Of a stretch of DNA of 11,574 nucleotides, positions 1 through 6,592 are shown one piece after another; the stretch's first letter is position 1, and the number at the start of each line of letters is the position of its first letter. The position numbers and the translations under genes are program-made. A model generated the notes under the pieces. The model saw only the letters and a list, made by a program, of their open reading frames with translations. It made no database searches and was not told where the DNA came from. The stretch is from positions 1 through 11,574 of the forward strand of contig PXSC01000048.1 in NCBI GenBank assembly GCA_003023535.1, written 5' to 3'. Origin of the DNA: Halobacteriales archaeon QS_9_70_65 (GTDB lineage Archaea; Halobacteriota; Halobacteria; Halobacteriales; Haloarculaceae).

Positions 1-272
1 GCGTTGAGCACGACCGGGATGAGGTAGCCGTCCAACCCCGTGCGGTGGACGACCGAGGCGACGTTCGACGGCTCGATGTACACCGGGATGTCGTGAGCCG
101 CCGTCGCCTCGACGACCCGGGCCATCTTCGCCTCCGTCATGCCGGTCGTCCCGCCGATCTCGAGGGCGTCCGTCCCGGTCGCACAGACGTCCTCGAACGT
201 CTCGCCCTCCGGCAGCGTCTTGTCCGGGTCGATTTTGACGATGTGGTCCCAGCCGGACCAGGGCGCACTCAT
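1..272 (-). CDS. Geranylgeranylglyceryl phosphate synthase, N-terminal part (gene runs off the left edge)
   Basis: This encodes the first 90 residues of a PcrB/GGGP-synthase family TIM-barrel enzyme. The archaeal enzyme joins geranylgeranyl diphosphate to sn-glycerol-1-phosphate, the first ether bond of archaeal membrane lipids. The protein begins [18 protein letters not shown]. The KIDPDK motif (residues 13-18) on the first barrel strand is a family signature for phosphate/Mg binding, followed by the ALEIGGTTG motif and [10 protein letters not shown] family member is usually about 230 residues, so roughly 60% lies outside the window. The ATG at 272 sits directly before the conserved [14 protein letters not shown] start and has no Shine-Dalgarno, as is common in haloarchaea. 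It lies 63 nt downstream of topA on the same strand, so it may be partly co-transcribed, although an AT-richer patch near 290-302 could serve as its own promoter. The identification rests on motif recognition; the archaeal lipid role is well established for the family. Confidence 0.9.
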   Translation of the reverse strand, partial: MSAPWSGWDHIVKIDPDKTLPEGETFEDVCATGTDALEIGGTTGMTEAKMARVVEATAAHDIPVYIEPSNVASVVHRTGLDGYLIPVVLN

Positions 273-292
273 GTCCGCCTCAACTCGGCGTA

Positions 293-302
293 TGCTCAAA
301 AC
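293..302 (-). promoter_or_regulatory. Possible TATA element for the GGGP synthase gene
   Basis: On the minus strand the AT-richer patch GTTTTGAGCATAC (302 to 290) stands out in a very GC-rich gap. It lies about 25 nt upstream of the ATG at 272, the spacing expected for a TATA box of a leaderless haloarchaeal transcript. The match to the TTTAWA-type consensus is poor, so this is a weak call. Confidence 0.3.
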
Positions 303-320
303 GGCTTCGAATGCCCCGGC

Positions 321-337
321 GACGGCCCTGAGCCGTC
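321..337. terminator. Short hairpin overlapping the topA stop codon
   Basis: GACGGC, five bases, then GCCGTC form a perfect 6-bp inverted repeat that covers the topA TGA stop (336-338). On the topA strand a TTTT run follows only about 20 nt later, at 302-299. Archaeal termination depends mainly on T-tracts, so a terminator role is uncertain. The hairpin could equally be chance in GC-rich DNA. Confidence 0.2.
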
Positions 338-2828
338 AGTCGGCGCTCGCGTCGACGCTGACCGCCGCCTGCCACTCGCGGATGCGGTCGGCGGAGACGC
401 CCTGGACCTCGCTCGCGACCGACTCGGCGTCGGCGCCCCGGAGGTCCTCGAGGGATTCGACGCCGGCGGCGGCCAGCTTCTCGGCGGTCTTCTCGCCGAC
501 GCCGTCGAGGTCCTCGACCCCCGAGGCCGCCCGCTGTCGTTTGAACTCCGCGTAGTTGCAGATGGGACAGCCCAGCTCCCAGGGATCGTCCCCGTCGTCG
601 ACGACGTGGAGATGCGGCAGGTCGTGGTCGGCGCAGGTCTCCTCGACGACCTCGATCTCGCCGCGGCGGGGCAGCGGCAGCGAGTACTCGCAGTCGGGAT
701 AGCGGGTGCAGCCGACGAGCCGCGAGCCGCTGCGGAGTCGCTTGACCGCCAGCTCGCCGCCGCCGTCGTCGCCGCAGTCCGGACACGCCCCGATGACCCG
801 GTCGTCGGCCTCGTCGGCCGCCTCCGCCTCACAACGGGGACAGCCGTGGACGAACGTGCTCCGGCCGGCGAGCATCTTCACGCGCCGCAGGCCGTGGTCG
901 TCGCAGCGCTCCTCGAGGGCCGTCGGCTCGCCGTTGCTCGGCAGCGGCAGCGTGTACTCGCAGTCGGGGAAGCCGTCGCAGCCGACGAAGTACGACCCCC
1001 GGCGGGACTGCCGGACCAGCAGGTCGTCGCCGCAGTCGGGACACGGCCCCAGCGTCCGGTCGGCCTTCATCGACTCCCGGAGGTGGTCGCCGACGGCCTC
1101 CCGGGAGTCGTGCAGCTCCTCGAAGATGCGCCGCAGCATCTCGCGGGACTCGCCGGTCACCTCCTCGAGGTCGGCCTCGCCGTCGGCGATGGCCTGCATG
1201 TCCGCCTCCAGCTGGGCGGTCATCTCCTCGTCGACGACGCGGTCGGCGAACTGCTCTGCGGCCTCGACGACCGCCCTCGCGAGCCGCGTCGGCCGCGGGG
1301 GGTCGCTCTCGATGTAGCCACGGTCGTACAGTTTCTCCAGGGTATGGTGTCTCGTCGACTTCGTGCCCAGCCCCCTATCCGCCATCTCCTCGATGAGCCG
1401 CGACTGCCCGCGGCGCCGCGGCGGCTGGGTCTGTTTGGCCTCGAGACGGGCTTCGTCGACACCCAGGACGTCGCCCTCCTCGACCGCCGGGACGTGGTTC
1501 TCCGTGGCCGACCCGTACGGGTAGACGTCGTGGTAGCCGGCCTCGACGAGCCGCTTGCCGTTGGCTTTCAGCAGCCGGTCGTCGGCGTCGGCGATCACTT
1601 TCAGGTGCTCCCACTCGGCGGGGTCGGCGACCGTCGCGAGGAACCGCCGGACGACGAGTTCGTACACCGTCCACTCGTCGTCGGACAGTTCCTGGCGGCC
1701 CGGCACCTCGCCGGTCGGGTGGATCGGCGGGTGGTCGGTCGTCTCCTCGTCGCCCGACGTCGGCTCGACGGCGCCGTCCAGCAGCGCCTCGGCGTCCTCG
1801 CCGAACGGCGGATGACCGACGAACGCCTCCAGCAGCGCCTCGGGGTCGAGGTCGTCCGGGTAGACGGTGTTGTCCGTCCGCGGGTAGGTGACGTAGCCGG
1901 CGGTGTACAGCTCCTCGGCGACGCTCATGGCCTTCTGGGCCGACAGCCCGATCGAGCCGGCGGCGCCGATGTAGGCGGTGGTGTCGAACGGCGTCGGCGG
2001 TTCGTCGGTGCGGCGGCGCCGCCGGACCGACTCGACGACCGCCTCCTCGGCGGCCTCGAGGTCGTCGAGGGCGGCCTCGGCGTCGGCTTCGTTCCACACC
2101 CGTTCGTTCTCGGTGCCGTCCGCGCGGTGGAAGTACTGCGCCTCGAAGGACTCGCCGTCCTGCAGGGCCGCGAACAGCTCCCAGTAGTCGTCGGGCTCGA
2201 AGGCCTCGATCTCCCGCTCGCGGTCGACGATGAGCTTCAGCGTCGGCGACTGCACCCGGCCGACGGAGATGAAGTCGTCGCCGAGCCGGCCGGCCGACAG
2301 CGACAGAAAGCGGGTCAGCGCCGCCCCCCACAGCAGGTCGATCACCTGGCGGGCCTCGCCGGCGGCTGCCAGCTCGAAGTCCAGCCCGTCGGGGTCGGCG
2401 AAGGCGCTTTTGACCTCCGTCTGGGTGATCGACGAGAAGCGGACCCGCCTGACCGGCACGTCCGTGACCGACTCGATCAGCTCGAAGGCCTCCTTGCCGA
2501 TGAGCTCGCCCTCGCGGTCGTAGTCGGTCGCGATGACGGCCTCGTCGGCCGCCTCGGCCAGCTCCTGTAGCGTTCGGACGATGTTCTCCTGGGTCGGCGT
2601 CTTCACCACCTCGGCCTCGGTCAGCTCGACCGGCCGGACGTCCCGCCAGTCGGCGTACTCCGGCGGGAAGTCGACGCCGACGACGTGCCCCGAGAGCCCG
2701 ACGCAGCGCGTGTCCCCCCACCGGTAGACGTTCACCCCGTTGCGCCGCTCGGCGGCGGCGCCGCCGTCCGACAGGATGTCGGCGATGCGGCGGGCGGCGT
2801 TGTCCTTCTCGGTGACGATGAGCTCCAC
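336..2828 (-). CDS. topA: DNA topoisomerase I (type IA)
   Basis: This 830-residue type IA topoisomerase relaxes negative supercoils by cutting one strand through a 5'-phosphotyrosine link. The N-terminal TOPRIM domain (about 1-150) starts VELIVTEKDNAARR and carries the acidic metal-binding motif TDYDREGELIG (101-111). The core follows, with SVGRVQSPTLKLIVDRE near 188-204 and the catalytic tyrosine in GYVTYPRTDN (Y315). HPPIHPTG (366-373) and GLGTKSTRH (486-494) are further core motifs. The C-terminus holds two tandem zinc modules. The first uses C596, C599, C617, C623, C642, C663 and C666. The second uses C682, C685, C707, C713, C732, C754 and C757. A helix-hairpin-helix-like segment, LDGVGEKTAEKLAAAGV, lies near 774-790. 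The start is the GTG at 2828, because the family begins M/VELIVTEK. The in-frame reading to 3227 would overlap the divergent gene and is arginine-rich nonsense. No catalytic residue is missing. Confidence 0.96.
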   Translation of the reverse strand: MELIVTEKDNAARRIADILSDGGAAAERRNGVNVYRWGDTRCVGLSGHVVGVDFPPEYADWRDVRPVELTEAEVVKTPTQENIVRTLQELAEAADEAVIATDYDREGELIGKEAFELIESVTDVPVRRVRFSSITQTEVKSAFADPDGLDFELAAAGEARQVIDLLWGAALTRFLSLSAGRLGDDFISVGRVQSPTLKLIVDREREIEAFEPDDYWELFAALQDGESFEAQYFHRADGTENERVWNEADAEAALDDLEAAEEAVVESVRRRRRTDEPPTPFDTTAYIGAAGSIGLSAQKAMSVAEELYTAGYVTYPRTDNTVYPDDLDPEALLEAFVGHPPFGEDAEALLDGAVEPTSGDEETTDHPPIHPTGEVPGRQELSDDEWTVYELVVRRFLATVADPAEWEHLKVIADADDRLLKANGKRLVEAGYHDVYPYGSATENHVPAVEEGDVLGVDEARLEAKQTQPPRRRGQSRLIEEMADRGLGTKSTRHHTLEKLYDRGYIESDPPRPTRLARAVVEAAEQFADRVVDEEMTAQLEADMQAIADGEADLEEVTGESREMLRRIFEELHDSREAVGDHLRESMKADRTLGPCPDCGDDLLVRQSRRGSYFVGCDGFPDCEYTLPLPSNGEPTALEERCDDHGLRRVKMLAGRSTFVHGCPRCEAEAADEADDRVIGACPDCGDDGGGELAVKRLRSGSRLVGCTRYPDCEYSLPLPRRGEIEVVEETCADHDLPHLHVVDDGDDPWELGCPICNYAEFKRQRAASGVEDLDGVGEKTAEKLAAAGVESLEDLRGADAESVASEVQGVSADRIREWQAAVSVDASAD

Positions 2829-2853
2829 GCTGACTCGCGGTACGTCGACTCCG

Positions 2854-2861
2854 AATTTCAA
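2854..2861 (-). promoter_or_regulatory. Putative TATA box of topA
   Basis: The minus strand reads GGTTGAAATTCGG here. The TTGAAATT core is centred about 29 nt upstream of the GTG at 2828, which fits a leaderless archaeal transcript starting at or just before the start codon. It is the only AT-rich octamer in the topA upstream region, which supports both the promoter and the chosen GTG start. Confidence 0.5.
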
Positions 2862-2956
2862 CCTTTCGTCGCTCGAATCCCGGGACGCGGCCGTCGTGAG
2901 CGCCCGAGCGGGCGTCTGCGACCGACCGCACGACGCCGCGCCGTCGGCTTCCGGCA

Positions 2957-2967
2957 CGCTCTTACTC
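2957..2967 (+). promoter_or_regulatory. Weak TATA-like element for the membrane protein gene
   Basis: GCTCTTACTCG is the least GC-rich stretch shortly before the ATG at 2988, and its centre is about 26 nt upstream. The position is right for a leaderless haloarchaeal gene, but the match is poor. The 159-nt gap to topA must hold divergent promoters for both genes. Confidence 0.3.
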
Positions 2968-2987
2968 GCAGAGGCCCCAGCGCCGAT

Positions 2988-3569
2988 ATGGAGGAGTCCG
3001 CCGCCCGGAAGCTCCGGTTCCTCGTGCTGCAGATCGTCGGCGCCGTCGCGGCCATCCACTTCGTCGTCGGCGCCGCCGAGCTGCTCCGGTTCGCAGCCGG
3101 CGGACTCCTGGGCGAGTACCTGACGGGCGGGCAGGCGCTGTCGCAGCCGGAGCCGCTGCTGTTCACGCTGTCGGCGCTGGCGCTGCTCGGCGGCGTCGTC
3201 GCGGTCGGCGTCGGCCGGCTCGACCACCGCCGCGCGTACCTGCTCGGCGCGGGGCTGATGGGCACCTACATCGTCGGCTGGCTAGCCTGGCACTCCGTGC
3301 TGAGCCACGGCCTCAGCGAGGCCGCCGCCGGCGGGACCTCCCACCTGGGACTGGTCGACGTCGTCGCCTCCCACTACGCCGACCCGCTGGTCGGACTGTT
3401 GACCGGCACCGACCAGCCGGGCCGGGAGACACTCGCCGCCATCTCGAAGACGCTCGAGGCCGTCGCGCTGGCATTGTTCGGGACGCTGCTGTTCGTCGAC
3501 CCGCGGGCCGCCCGGGCCGAGCCGGACAACCCGGTCGCGTCGATGGGCGGGGAGGCCGCCGACGAGTAA
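2988..3569 (+). CDS. Small multi-pass membrane protein of unknown function
   Basis: This is a 193-residue protein that I do not recognise. It has four likely transmembrane segments: about residues 11-33 (FLVLQIVGAVAAIHFVVGAA), 56-76 (PLLFTLSALALLGGVVAVGVG), 83-105 (AYLLGAGLMGTYIVGWLAWH) and 158-174. H24, H80, H102 and H107 lie in or next to membrane segments, but no known metal- or haem-binding motif is evident. The C-terminus is hydrophilic and acidic, typical of a haloarchaeal cytoplasmic tail. The ATG at 2988 was chosen because the hydrophobic, sensible protein begins MEESAARKLRF. The in-frame extension back to 2685 is antisense to topA and compositionally poor. It is divergently transcribed from topA and convergent with the PIN gene, so it forms its own transcription unit. 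That it is a coding gene is well supported by composition and topology; its function is unknown. Confidence 0.8.
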   Translation: MEESAARKLRFLVLQIVGAVAAIHFVVGAAELLRFAAGGLLGEYLTGGQALSQPEPLLFTLSALALLGGVVAVGVGRLDHRRAYLLGAGLMGTYIVGWLAWHSVLSHGLSEAAAGGTSHLGLVDVVASHYADPLVGLLTGTDQPGRETLAAISKTLEAVALALFGTLLFVDPRAARAEPDNPVASMGGEAADE

Positions 3570-3643
3570 CGCGCCCGGACCGTCCCGTCGACTCGACCCG
3601 TCCGTCGGATGAGGATTGCTACTTATCAGGCGCGGAGCACGGC

Positions 3644-4156
3644 TCAGTCCCCGTCGAGCAGCGAACGGGCCCGCCGTACGTAGCTGTTGGCGTCCCAGCT
3701 ACGGGACTCGCCGATCTCATCGAGAAGCGCGCGGGCGTCGGTCGCGGACAGCTCTCCGGCTCGGACGAGCACCGAGAGCAACGTCGGCGTCGTCACGAGC
3801 CGGGTGTCGGCCAGCGAGGCGTGAATCAGGCCGAGTCGAGTGAACTCGTCGCACAGCAACAGCGCGGCGTCGAGGTCGTTCGCCAGGGTGACGGCGGCGT
3901 TCTCGCCGTCGTCGAGCGGGAACTCCGCGTCGAGGTCGCCCGCCTGGGTCTCGAACGCGCCCGCTCTGTCGAGCACCGTGGACGCGGCCTCGCCGTGTAC
4001 GTCCTCGTACGACGCCAGTTCCCGGAGTTCCTCGACGACGGTCGCCGGAACGACGACCCCGTACCGGTCCAGACAGAGCGCGAGCGGGTCGGCCGCTCCG
4101 TCGGCCGCGACGCCGAGGCTCACGAGCGCGGAGGCGTCGGCCACGAGCGTCGGCAT
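3644..4156 (-). CDS. PIN-domain protein, likely VapC-like ribonuclease toxin
   Basis: This 170-residue protein has PIN-fold hallmarks. The N-terminal strand carries the first acidic residue (LVADASALVSL, D7). A VVEEL motif follows (E42/E43), then DDGENAAVTLA (D82, D83, E85), and the LLLCDEFTRL strand supplies D103. The tail, THxxLLSVLVRAGELS-like then ALLDEIGESRSW, resembles the C-terminal helices of DUF3368-type PIN proteins. PIN proteins paired with ribbon-helix-helix proteins are usually Mg-dependent RNases, often toxins that cut tRNA, rRNA or mRNA. Its ATG immediately follows the stop codon of the upstream gene (TAG then ATG, no spacer), which indicates translational coupling and one operon. 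The acidic tetrad appears complete, so an active nuclease is plausible. The target RNA cannot be read from the sequence. The toxin role is inferred from the fold and gene pairing. Confidence 0.8.
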   Translation of the reverse strand: MPTLVADASALVSLGVAADGAADPLALCLDRYGVVVPATVVEELRELASYEDVHGEAASTVLDRAGAFETQAGDLDAEFPLDDGENAAVTLANDLDAALLLCDEFTRLGLIHASLADTRLVTTPTLLSVLVRAGELSATDARALLDEIGESRSWDANSYVRRARSLLDGD

Positions 4157-4459
4157 CTACACCTCGCCGACCTCGTCGACGAACTCCTCGTCCAGTTGCT
4201 GTTTCAACACGCGGAGGTTGGCCGCCTCCTCGGCGCCGACCAGCGCCTTGAGTTGCTCGAAGGCGATCTCGTCGTCGTAGTAGGCGGCCGCGATCTCCTG
4301 AGTCAGCGCGTCGTCGTGGGTGGCTTCCTGGAGGTACTCTCGTAGGGCAGTCACGAGGATGTCCGTCCGGTTTTCCCCGAGAACGTCCGCCAGCGCGTCG
4401 GTCCGGTCGATGAGCCGGCCGGGCGCCCGGAACTGGACGCGCTTCTTGTCGCTGCTCAT
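4157..4459 (-). CDS. Ribbon-helix-helix DNA-binding protein, likely antitoxin of the PIN protein
   Basis: This is a 100-residue protein with an N-terminal CopG/MetJ-like ribbon-helix-helix. Strand KRVQFRAP (about 6-13) is followed by helix GRLIDRTDALADVLGEN (14-30) and helix RTDILVTALREYLQEAT (31-47). The C-terminal half, with IAAAYYDDEIAFEQLKALVG, is helical and probably wraps the toxin. The start was chosen as the ATG at 4459, which lies 28 nt from an AATAAG TATA-like element and begins MSSDKKRVQF. The GTG at 4480 is in frame but too near the TATA, and it would put the first seven codons inside the upstream repeat. Near-identical 22-bp repeats at 4459-4480 and 4497-4518 flank the promoter, which suggests that the protein, alone or with the PIN protein, represses its own operon. 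The antitoxin role is inferred; the fold call is fairly secure. Confidence 0.8.
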   Translation of the reverse strand: MSSDKKRVQFRAPGRLIDRTDALADVLGENRTDILVTALREYLQEATHDDALTQEIAAAYYDDEIAFEQLKALVGAEEAANLRVLKQQLDEEFVDEVGEV

Positions 4460-4480
4460 CGTGTGTACGTTGTGAGCCAC
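4459..4480. repeat. Proximal copy of a 22-bp direct repeat (probable operator)
   Basis: On the plus strand the copy reads TCGTGTGTACG, then TT, then GTGAGCCAC. It matches the copy at 4497-4518 at 20 of 22 positions. Its edge touches the ATG of the ribbon-helix-helix gene, so a bound protein would cover the likely transcription start. Within it, CGT and ACG arms flank ACAC on the minus strand, a short inverted element of the size that ribbon-helix-helix dimers commonly recognise. Confidence 0.65.
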
Positions 4481-4491
4481 TTCAACTTATT
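4481..4491 (-). promoter_or_regulatory. TATA-like promoter of the RHH-PIN operon
   Basis: The minus strand reads AATAAGTTGAA between the two 22-bp repeats and is the most AT-rich stretch in the region. Its centre is about 27-28 nt from the ATG at 4459, as expected for a leaderless archaeal transcript. Its position between the repeats implies that occupancy of either one would hinder TBP/TFB binding or initiation. Confidence 0.55.
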
Positions 4492-4496
4492 CGTTG

Positions 4497-4518
4497 TCGT
4501 GTGTACGACGTGAGCCAC
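4497..4518. repeat. Distal copy of the 22-bp direct repeat (probable operator)
   Basis: This copy differs from the proximal one only at two adjacent central bases (AC in place of TT). It starts 38 bp further upstream and lies beyond the TATA element, near where the B-recognition element would sit. On the minus strand it contains TCGT-ACAC-ACGA, a perfect 4-bp inverted repeat. Confidence 0.65.
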
Positions 4519-4581
4519 GGTTCGGGACGGCGTGCGGGGTGAACCGATGGCCACGCCGCACGCTTCGACGGATGGTCGGCG

Positions 4582-6072
4582 TCAGCCGTCCAGCTCCGCC
4601 CGCAGGAGCTCGTTGACCGTCCCGGGGTCGGCGCTGCCGCCCGTCGCCTGCATCACCTGTCCGACCAGGAAGTTCAGCGCGCCGTCCTCGCCGGCGCGGT
4701 AGTCGTCGACGGCGCCGGGATTGTCGTCGATGACCGCCGAGACGGCGGCCGCGACCTCCTCGTCGTCGGTCTTACCGAGGTCCTCGGCCGCGACGACCTC
4801 GTCCGGCGAGAGCCCGTCGTCGAGCATCCGTCGGAGCACCGTCTCCTCGGCGTTCTTGGCGGTTATCTCCCCGTCGTCGACCAGCTCGACGAGGCGGGCG
4901 AACTCCTCGAGGCGGCCTTCGACGTCGGCGGTCGACATGTCGCGGTAGTTGAGCTCGCCGAGCAGGGCGTCGGCGACCCACGTCGCCGCGAGGTCGGGGT
5001 CGAACGCCTCGGCGACCCGCTCGTAGAAGTCCGCCACCTGCTTCGTGGAGGTGAGCTTCGCGGCGGCCTCGCCGTCGAGGCCGTACCCCTCGCGGAACCG
5101 CTCGCGGCGGGCGTCCGGCAGCTCCGGGATGTCGATTTCTTCCTTCCGGTCGGCGACCCGGAGCGGCGGCAGGTCCGCCTCCGGGAAGTAGCGGTAGTCC
5201 TTCTCGGCTTCCTTCGAGCGCATCGAGACGGTGACCCCGCGGGCCTCGTCCCAGTGGCGGGTCTCCCGTTCGACTTCGCGGCCGCGCTCGATGGCGTTCC
5301 GCTGGCGGGTCTCCTCGTAGGCCAGGGCCTTCTCGGCGGCCCTGTGGCTGGAGATGTTCTTCACCTCGGTGCGGTTGGCGTCGGCGAGGACGGCGTCGTC
5401 GACGCCGCCGTCGCCCCGTAGTTCGTCGGCGTCGACCATCGAGAGGTTGGCGTCGACCCGGAGGGAGCCGTCCCGCCGGGCGTCGAAGACGCCGAGGTAC
5501 TCCAGCACCTCGGTCAGTTTCGCGAGGAAGGCACGGGCCTCCTCGGCGCCGCGGAACTCCGGGGCGGTGACGATCTCCATCAGCGGCGTGCCGGCGCGGT
5601 TGTAGTCGACGAGCGTGCGGTCGGCGGTGTCGATGGAGCCGCCGGCGTGGGTGAGGCTGCCGGGGTCCTCCTCGAGGTGGGCCCGCTCGATGCCGACCGC
5701 CCGGCGGTCGCCGCCGACGCTGAACGCCAGTTCGCCGCCGTCGCAGATGGGGGCGTCGTACTGGGTGATCTGGAAGTCCTTCGGCAGGTCGGGGTAGTAG
5801 TAGTTCTTCCGGTGGAACCGGGTCTCCTCGGGAATCGACGAACCGAGTGCCTTGCCCACCTTGATGGCGGCCTCGACGGCGGCCTCGTTGAGGACCGGCA
5901 GCGCGCCGGGCAGGCCGAGACAGACGGGACAGGTCCGCGTGTTCGGTGTCTCGTCGTCGCGGGGCTCGGTCGGACAGCCGCAGAAGATCTTCGTCTCCGT
6001 CTCCAGCTGGACGTGGACCTCCAGCCCGATGACGGCCGCGAGTTCGCGCGTCTCCGCCGTCCGTACGGTCAT
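4582..6072 (-). CDS. gatB: Aspartyl/glutamyl-tRNA amidotransferase subunit B
   Basis: This 496-residue GatB kinase/amidotransferase subunit acts with GatA and GatC to convert mischarged Asp-tRNA(Asn), and possibly Glu-tRNA(Gln), to the amide form. The catalytic domain has VIGLEVHVQL (14-23), the zinc cysteines in FCGC (C31, C33) and CPVC (C48, C51), and HRKNYYYPDLPKDFQITQYD. It also has the Mg/ATP-site segments HLEEDPGSLTH and VDYNRAGTPLMEIV, followed by SLRVDANLSM and the KEAEKDYRYFPEADLPPL block. The C-terminal helical GatB/YqeY domain ends GQVMQATGGSADPGTVNELLRAEL. Length and motifs look complete. The ATG at 6072 is preferred over the in-frame GTG at 6075, because TTAG/CTAAAG sits 28 nt upstream of that ATG. 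Neither gatA nor gatC is adjacent, so the complex is encoded at dispersed loci here. It is the last gene before the divergent smc operon. Confidence 0.96.
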   Translation of the reverse strand: MTVRTAETRELAAVIGLEVHVQLETETKIFCGCPTEPRDDETPNTRTCPVCLGLPGALPVLNEAAVEAAIKVGKALGSSIPEETRFHRKNYYYPDLPKDFQITQYDAPICDGGELAFSVGGDRRAVGIERAHLEEDPGSLTHAGGSIDTADRTLVDYNRAGTPLMEIVTAPEFRGAEEARAFLAKLTEVLEYLGVFDARRDGSLRVDANLSMVDADELRGDGGVDDAVLADANRTEVKNISSHRAAEKALAYEETRQRNAIERGREVERETRHWDEARGVTVSMRSKEAEKDYRYFPEADLPPLRVADRKEEIDIPELPDARRERFREGYGLDGEAAAKLTSTKQVADFYERVAEAFDPDLAATWVADALLGELNYRDMSTADVEGRLEEFARLVELVDDGEITAKNAEETVLRRMLDDGLSPDEVVAAEDLGKTDDEEVAAAVSAVIDDNPGAVDDYRAGEDGALNFLVGQVMQATGGSADPGTVNELLRAELDG

Positions 6073-6095
6073 CACCGGACGATTGACGCGGGGAG

Positions 6096-6102
6096 GCTTT
6101 AG
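6096..6102 (-). promoter_or_regulatory. Putative TATA element of gatB
   Basis: The minus strand reads GGCTAAAGCC, with CTAAAG centred about 28 nt upstream of the gatB ATG at 6072. It is an AT-richer core in GC-rich flanks at the leaderless spacing. The surrounding GGCTAAAGCC is itself nearly palindromic, which may be chance. Confidence 0.4.
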
Positions 6103-6251
6103 CCTGACGGGCTCGGTCCGGCCGTGGCGGTGCCCGCTCGACCTGACAGTCGACGGAGAGACGCCGCCGTCGCCGCCGCGGAACCGGCCGACGACGCGGG
6201 ATCGGGTCGGCGCCGGGACGTATCAGGCCCGTCGGGAATGTCTGACGCAGA

Positions 6252-6258
6252 TTTATAC
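6252..6258 (+). promoter_or_regulatory. TATA box of the coiled-coil/smc/scpA operon
   Basis: ATTTATACG gives a good haloarchaeal TTTATA core centred 27 nt before the ATG at 6282. This is the best promoter match in the window. The GGAG at 6276-6279 is too close to the ATG to act as a Shine-Dalgarno, so a leaderless transcript starting at about 6280 is likely. The rest of the 209-nt gap between gatB and this gene (6073-6281) shows no other clear element besides the gatB TATA. Confidence 0.7.
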
Positions 6259-6281
6259 GTGCGGGGGCGTCAATCGGAGCC

Positions 6282-6569
6282 ATGGCCGGGAACCGCGTGG
6301 ACGAACTGGAGGCCAAGGTGCAGGAACTGGAAGCGACCGTCGACGGGCTGACCGACGAACTGATGGAGACCAAAGAGCGGCTGCAGGCGCTCGAGGACGG
6401 CGCCGACGGGAGCTACGACATCCTCGAGACCGGGTCGACCGGCGAGGCGACGGGCGACGCCACTGACGCCGCCGACGCCGCCGGCACCGCCGATGCCGAC
6501 GAGGTTAACTCCGACGAGGCCGAAGAGGAGGACAACTCGGGCTCCGGCGACGACATCATCGTCGCCTGA
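6282..6569 (+). CDS. Small acidic coiled-coil protein encoded ahead of smc
   Basis: This is a 95-residue protein. Residues 5-39 form a clean heptad coiled coil: a/d positions V6, L9, V13, L16, V20, L23, L27, T30, L34, L37. The second half (about 40-90) is a low-complexity Asp/Ala/Glu/Gly tail ending DDIIVA, likely disordered in high salt. There is no catalytic or DNA-binding motif, signal peptide or membrane segment. The stop is 23 nt before the smc ATG, and only this gene has a clear promoter, so it heads the smc-scpA operon. A short dimeric coiled coil next to SMC suggests an accessory or regulatory partner of the SMC complex, but this is inference from position only. I believe similar small proteins precede smc in other haloarchaea, but I cannot check this here. 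Codon use and acidity match the neighbours, so a real gene is likely. Confidence 0.85.
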   Translation: MAGNRVDELEAKVQELEATVDGLTDELMETKERLQALEDGADGSYDILETGSTGEATGDATDAADAAGTADADEVNSDEAEEEDNSGSGDDIIVA

Positions 6570-6592
6570 CCCCGGGGTCCACGGGCGCCCTC

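Noticed and set aside
45..2570. An 841-codon plus-strand open frame antisense to topA
   Set aside because: It is a mirror of topA in GC-rich DNA with strong third-position bias; the translation is Arg/Val/Asp/Gly-rich without motifs, whereas topA has all family motifs.
2685..2987. N-terminal extension of the membrane protein
   Set aside because: It would overlap topA antisense; the hydrophobic, well-formed protein starts at the ATG at 2988.
2829..3227. N-terminal extension of topA by 133 codons
   Set aside because: The family begins at V/MELIVTEK. The extension overlaps the divergent membrane protein gene and is low-complexity, and the TATA-like element at 2854-2861 fits the GTG at 2828.
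3570..3643. Possible terminator or small RNA in the convergent gap
   Set aside because: No stable stem with a T-tract is visible in these 74 bases, only a short AT-richer patch (GCTACTTATCAG).
4460..4480. Upstream GTG start for the ribbon-helix-helix gene
   Set aside because: Its codons lie inside the 22-bp repeat and too near the TATA; the ATG at 4459 has the correct spacing and begins the usual short pre-strand sequence.
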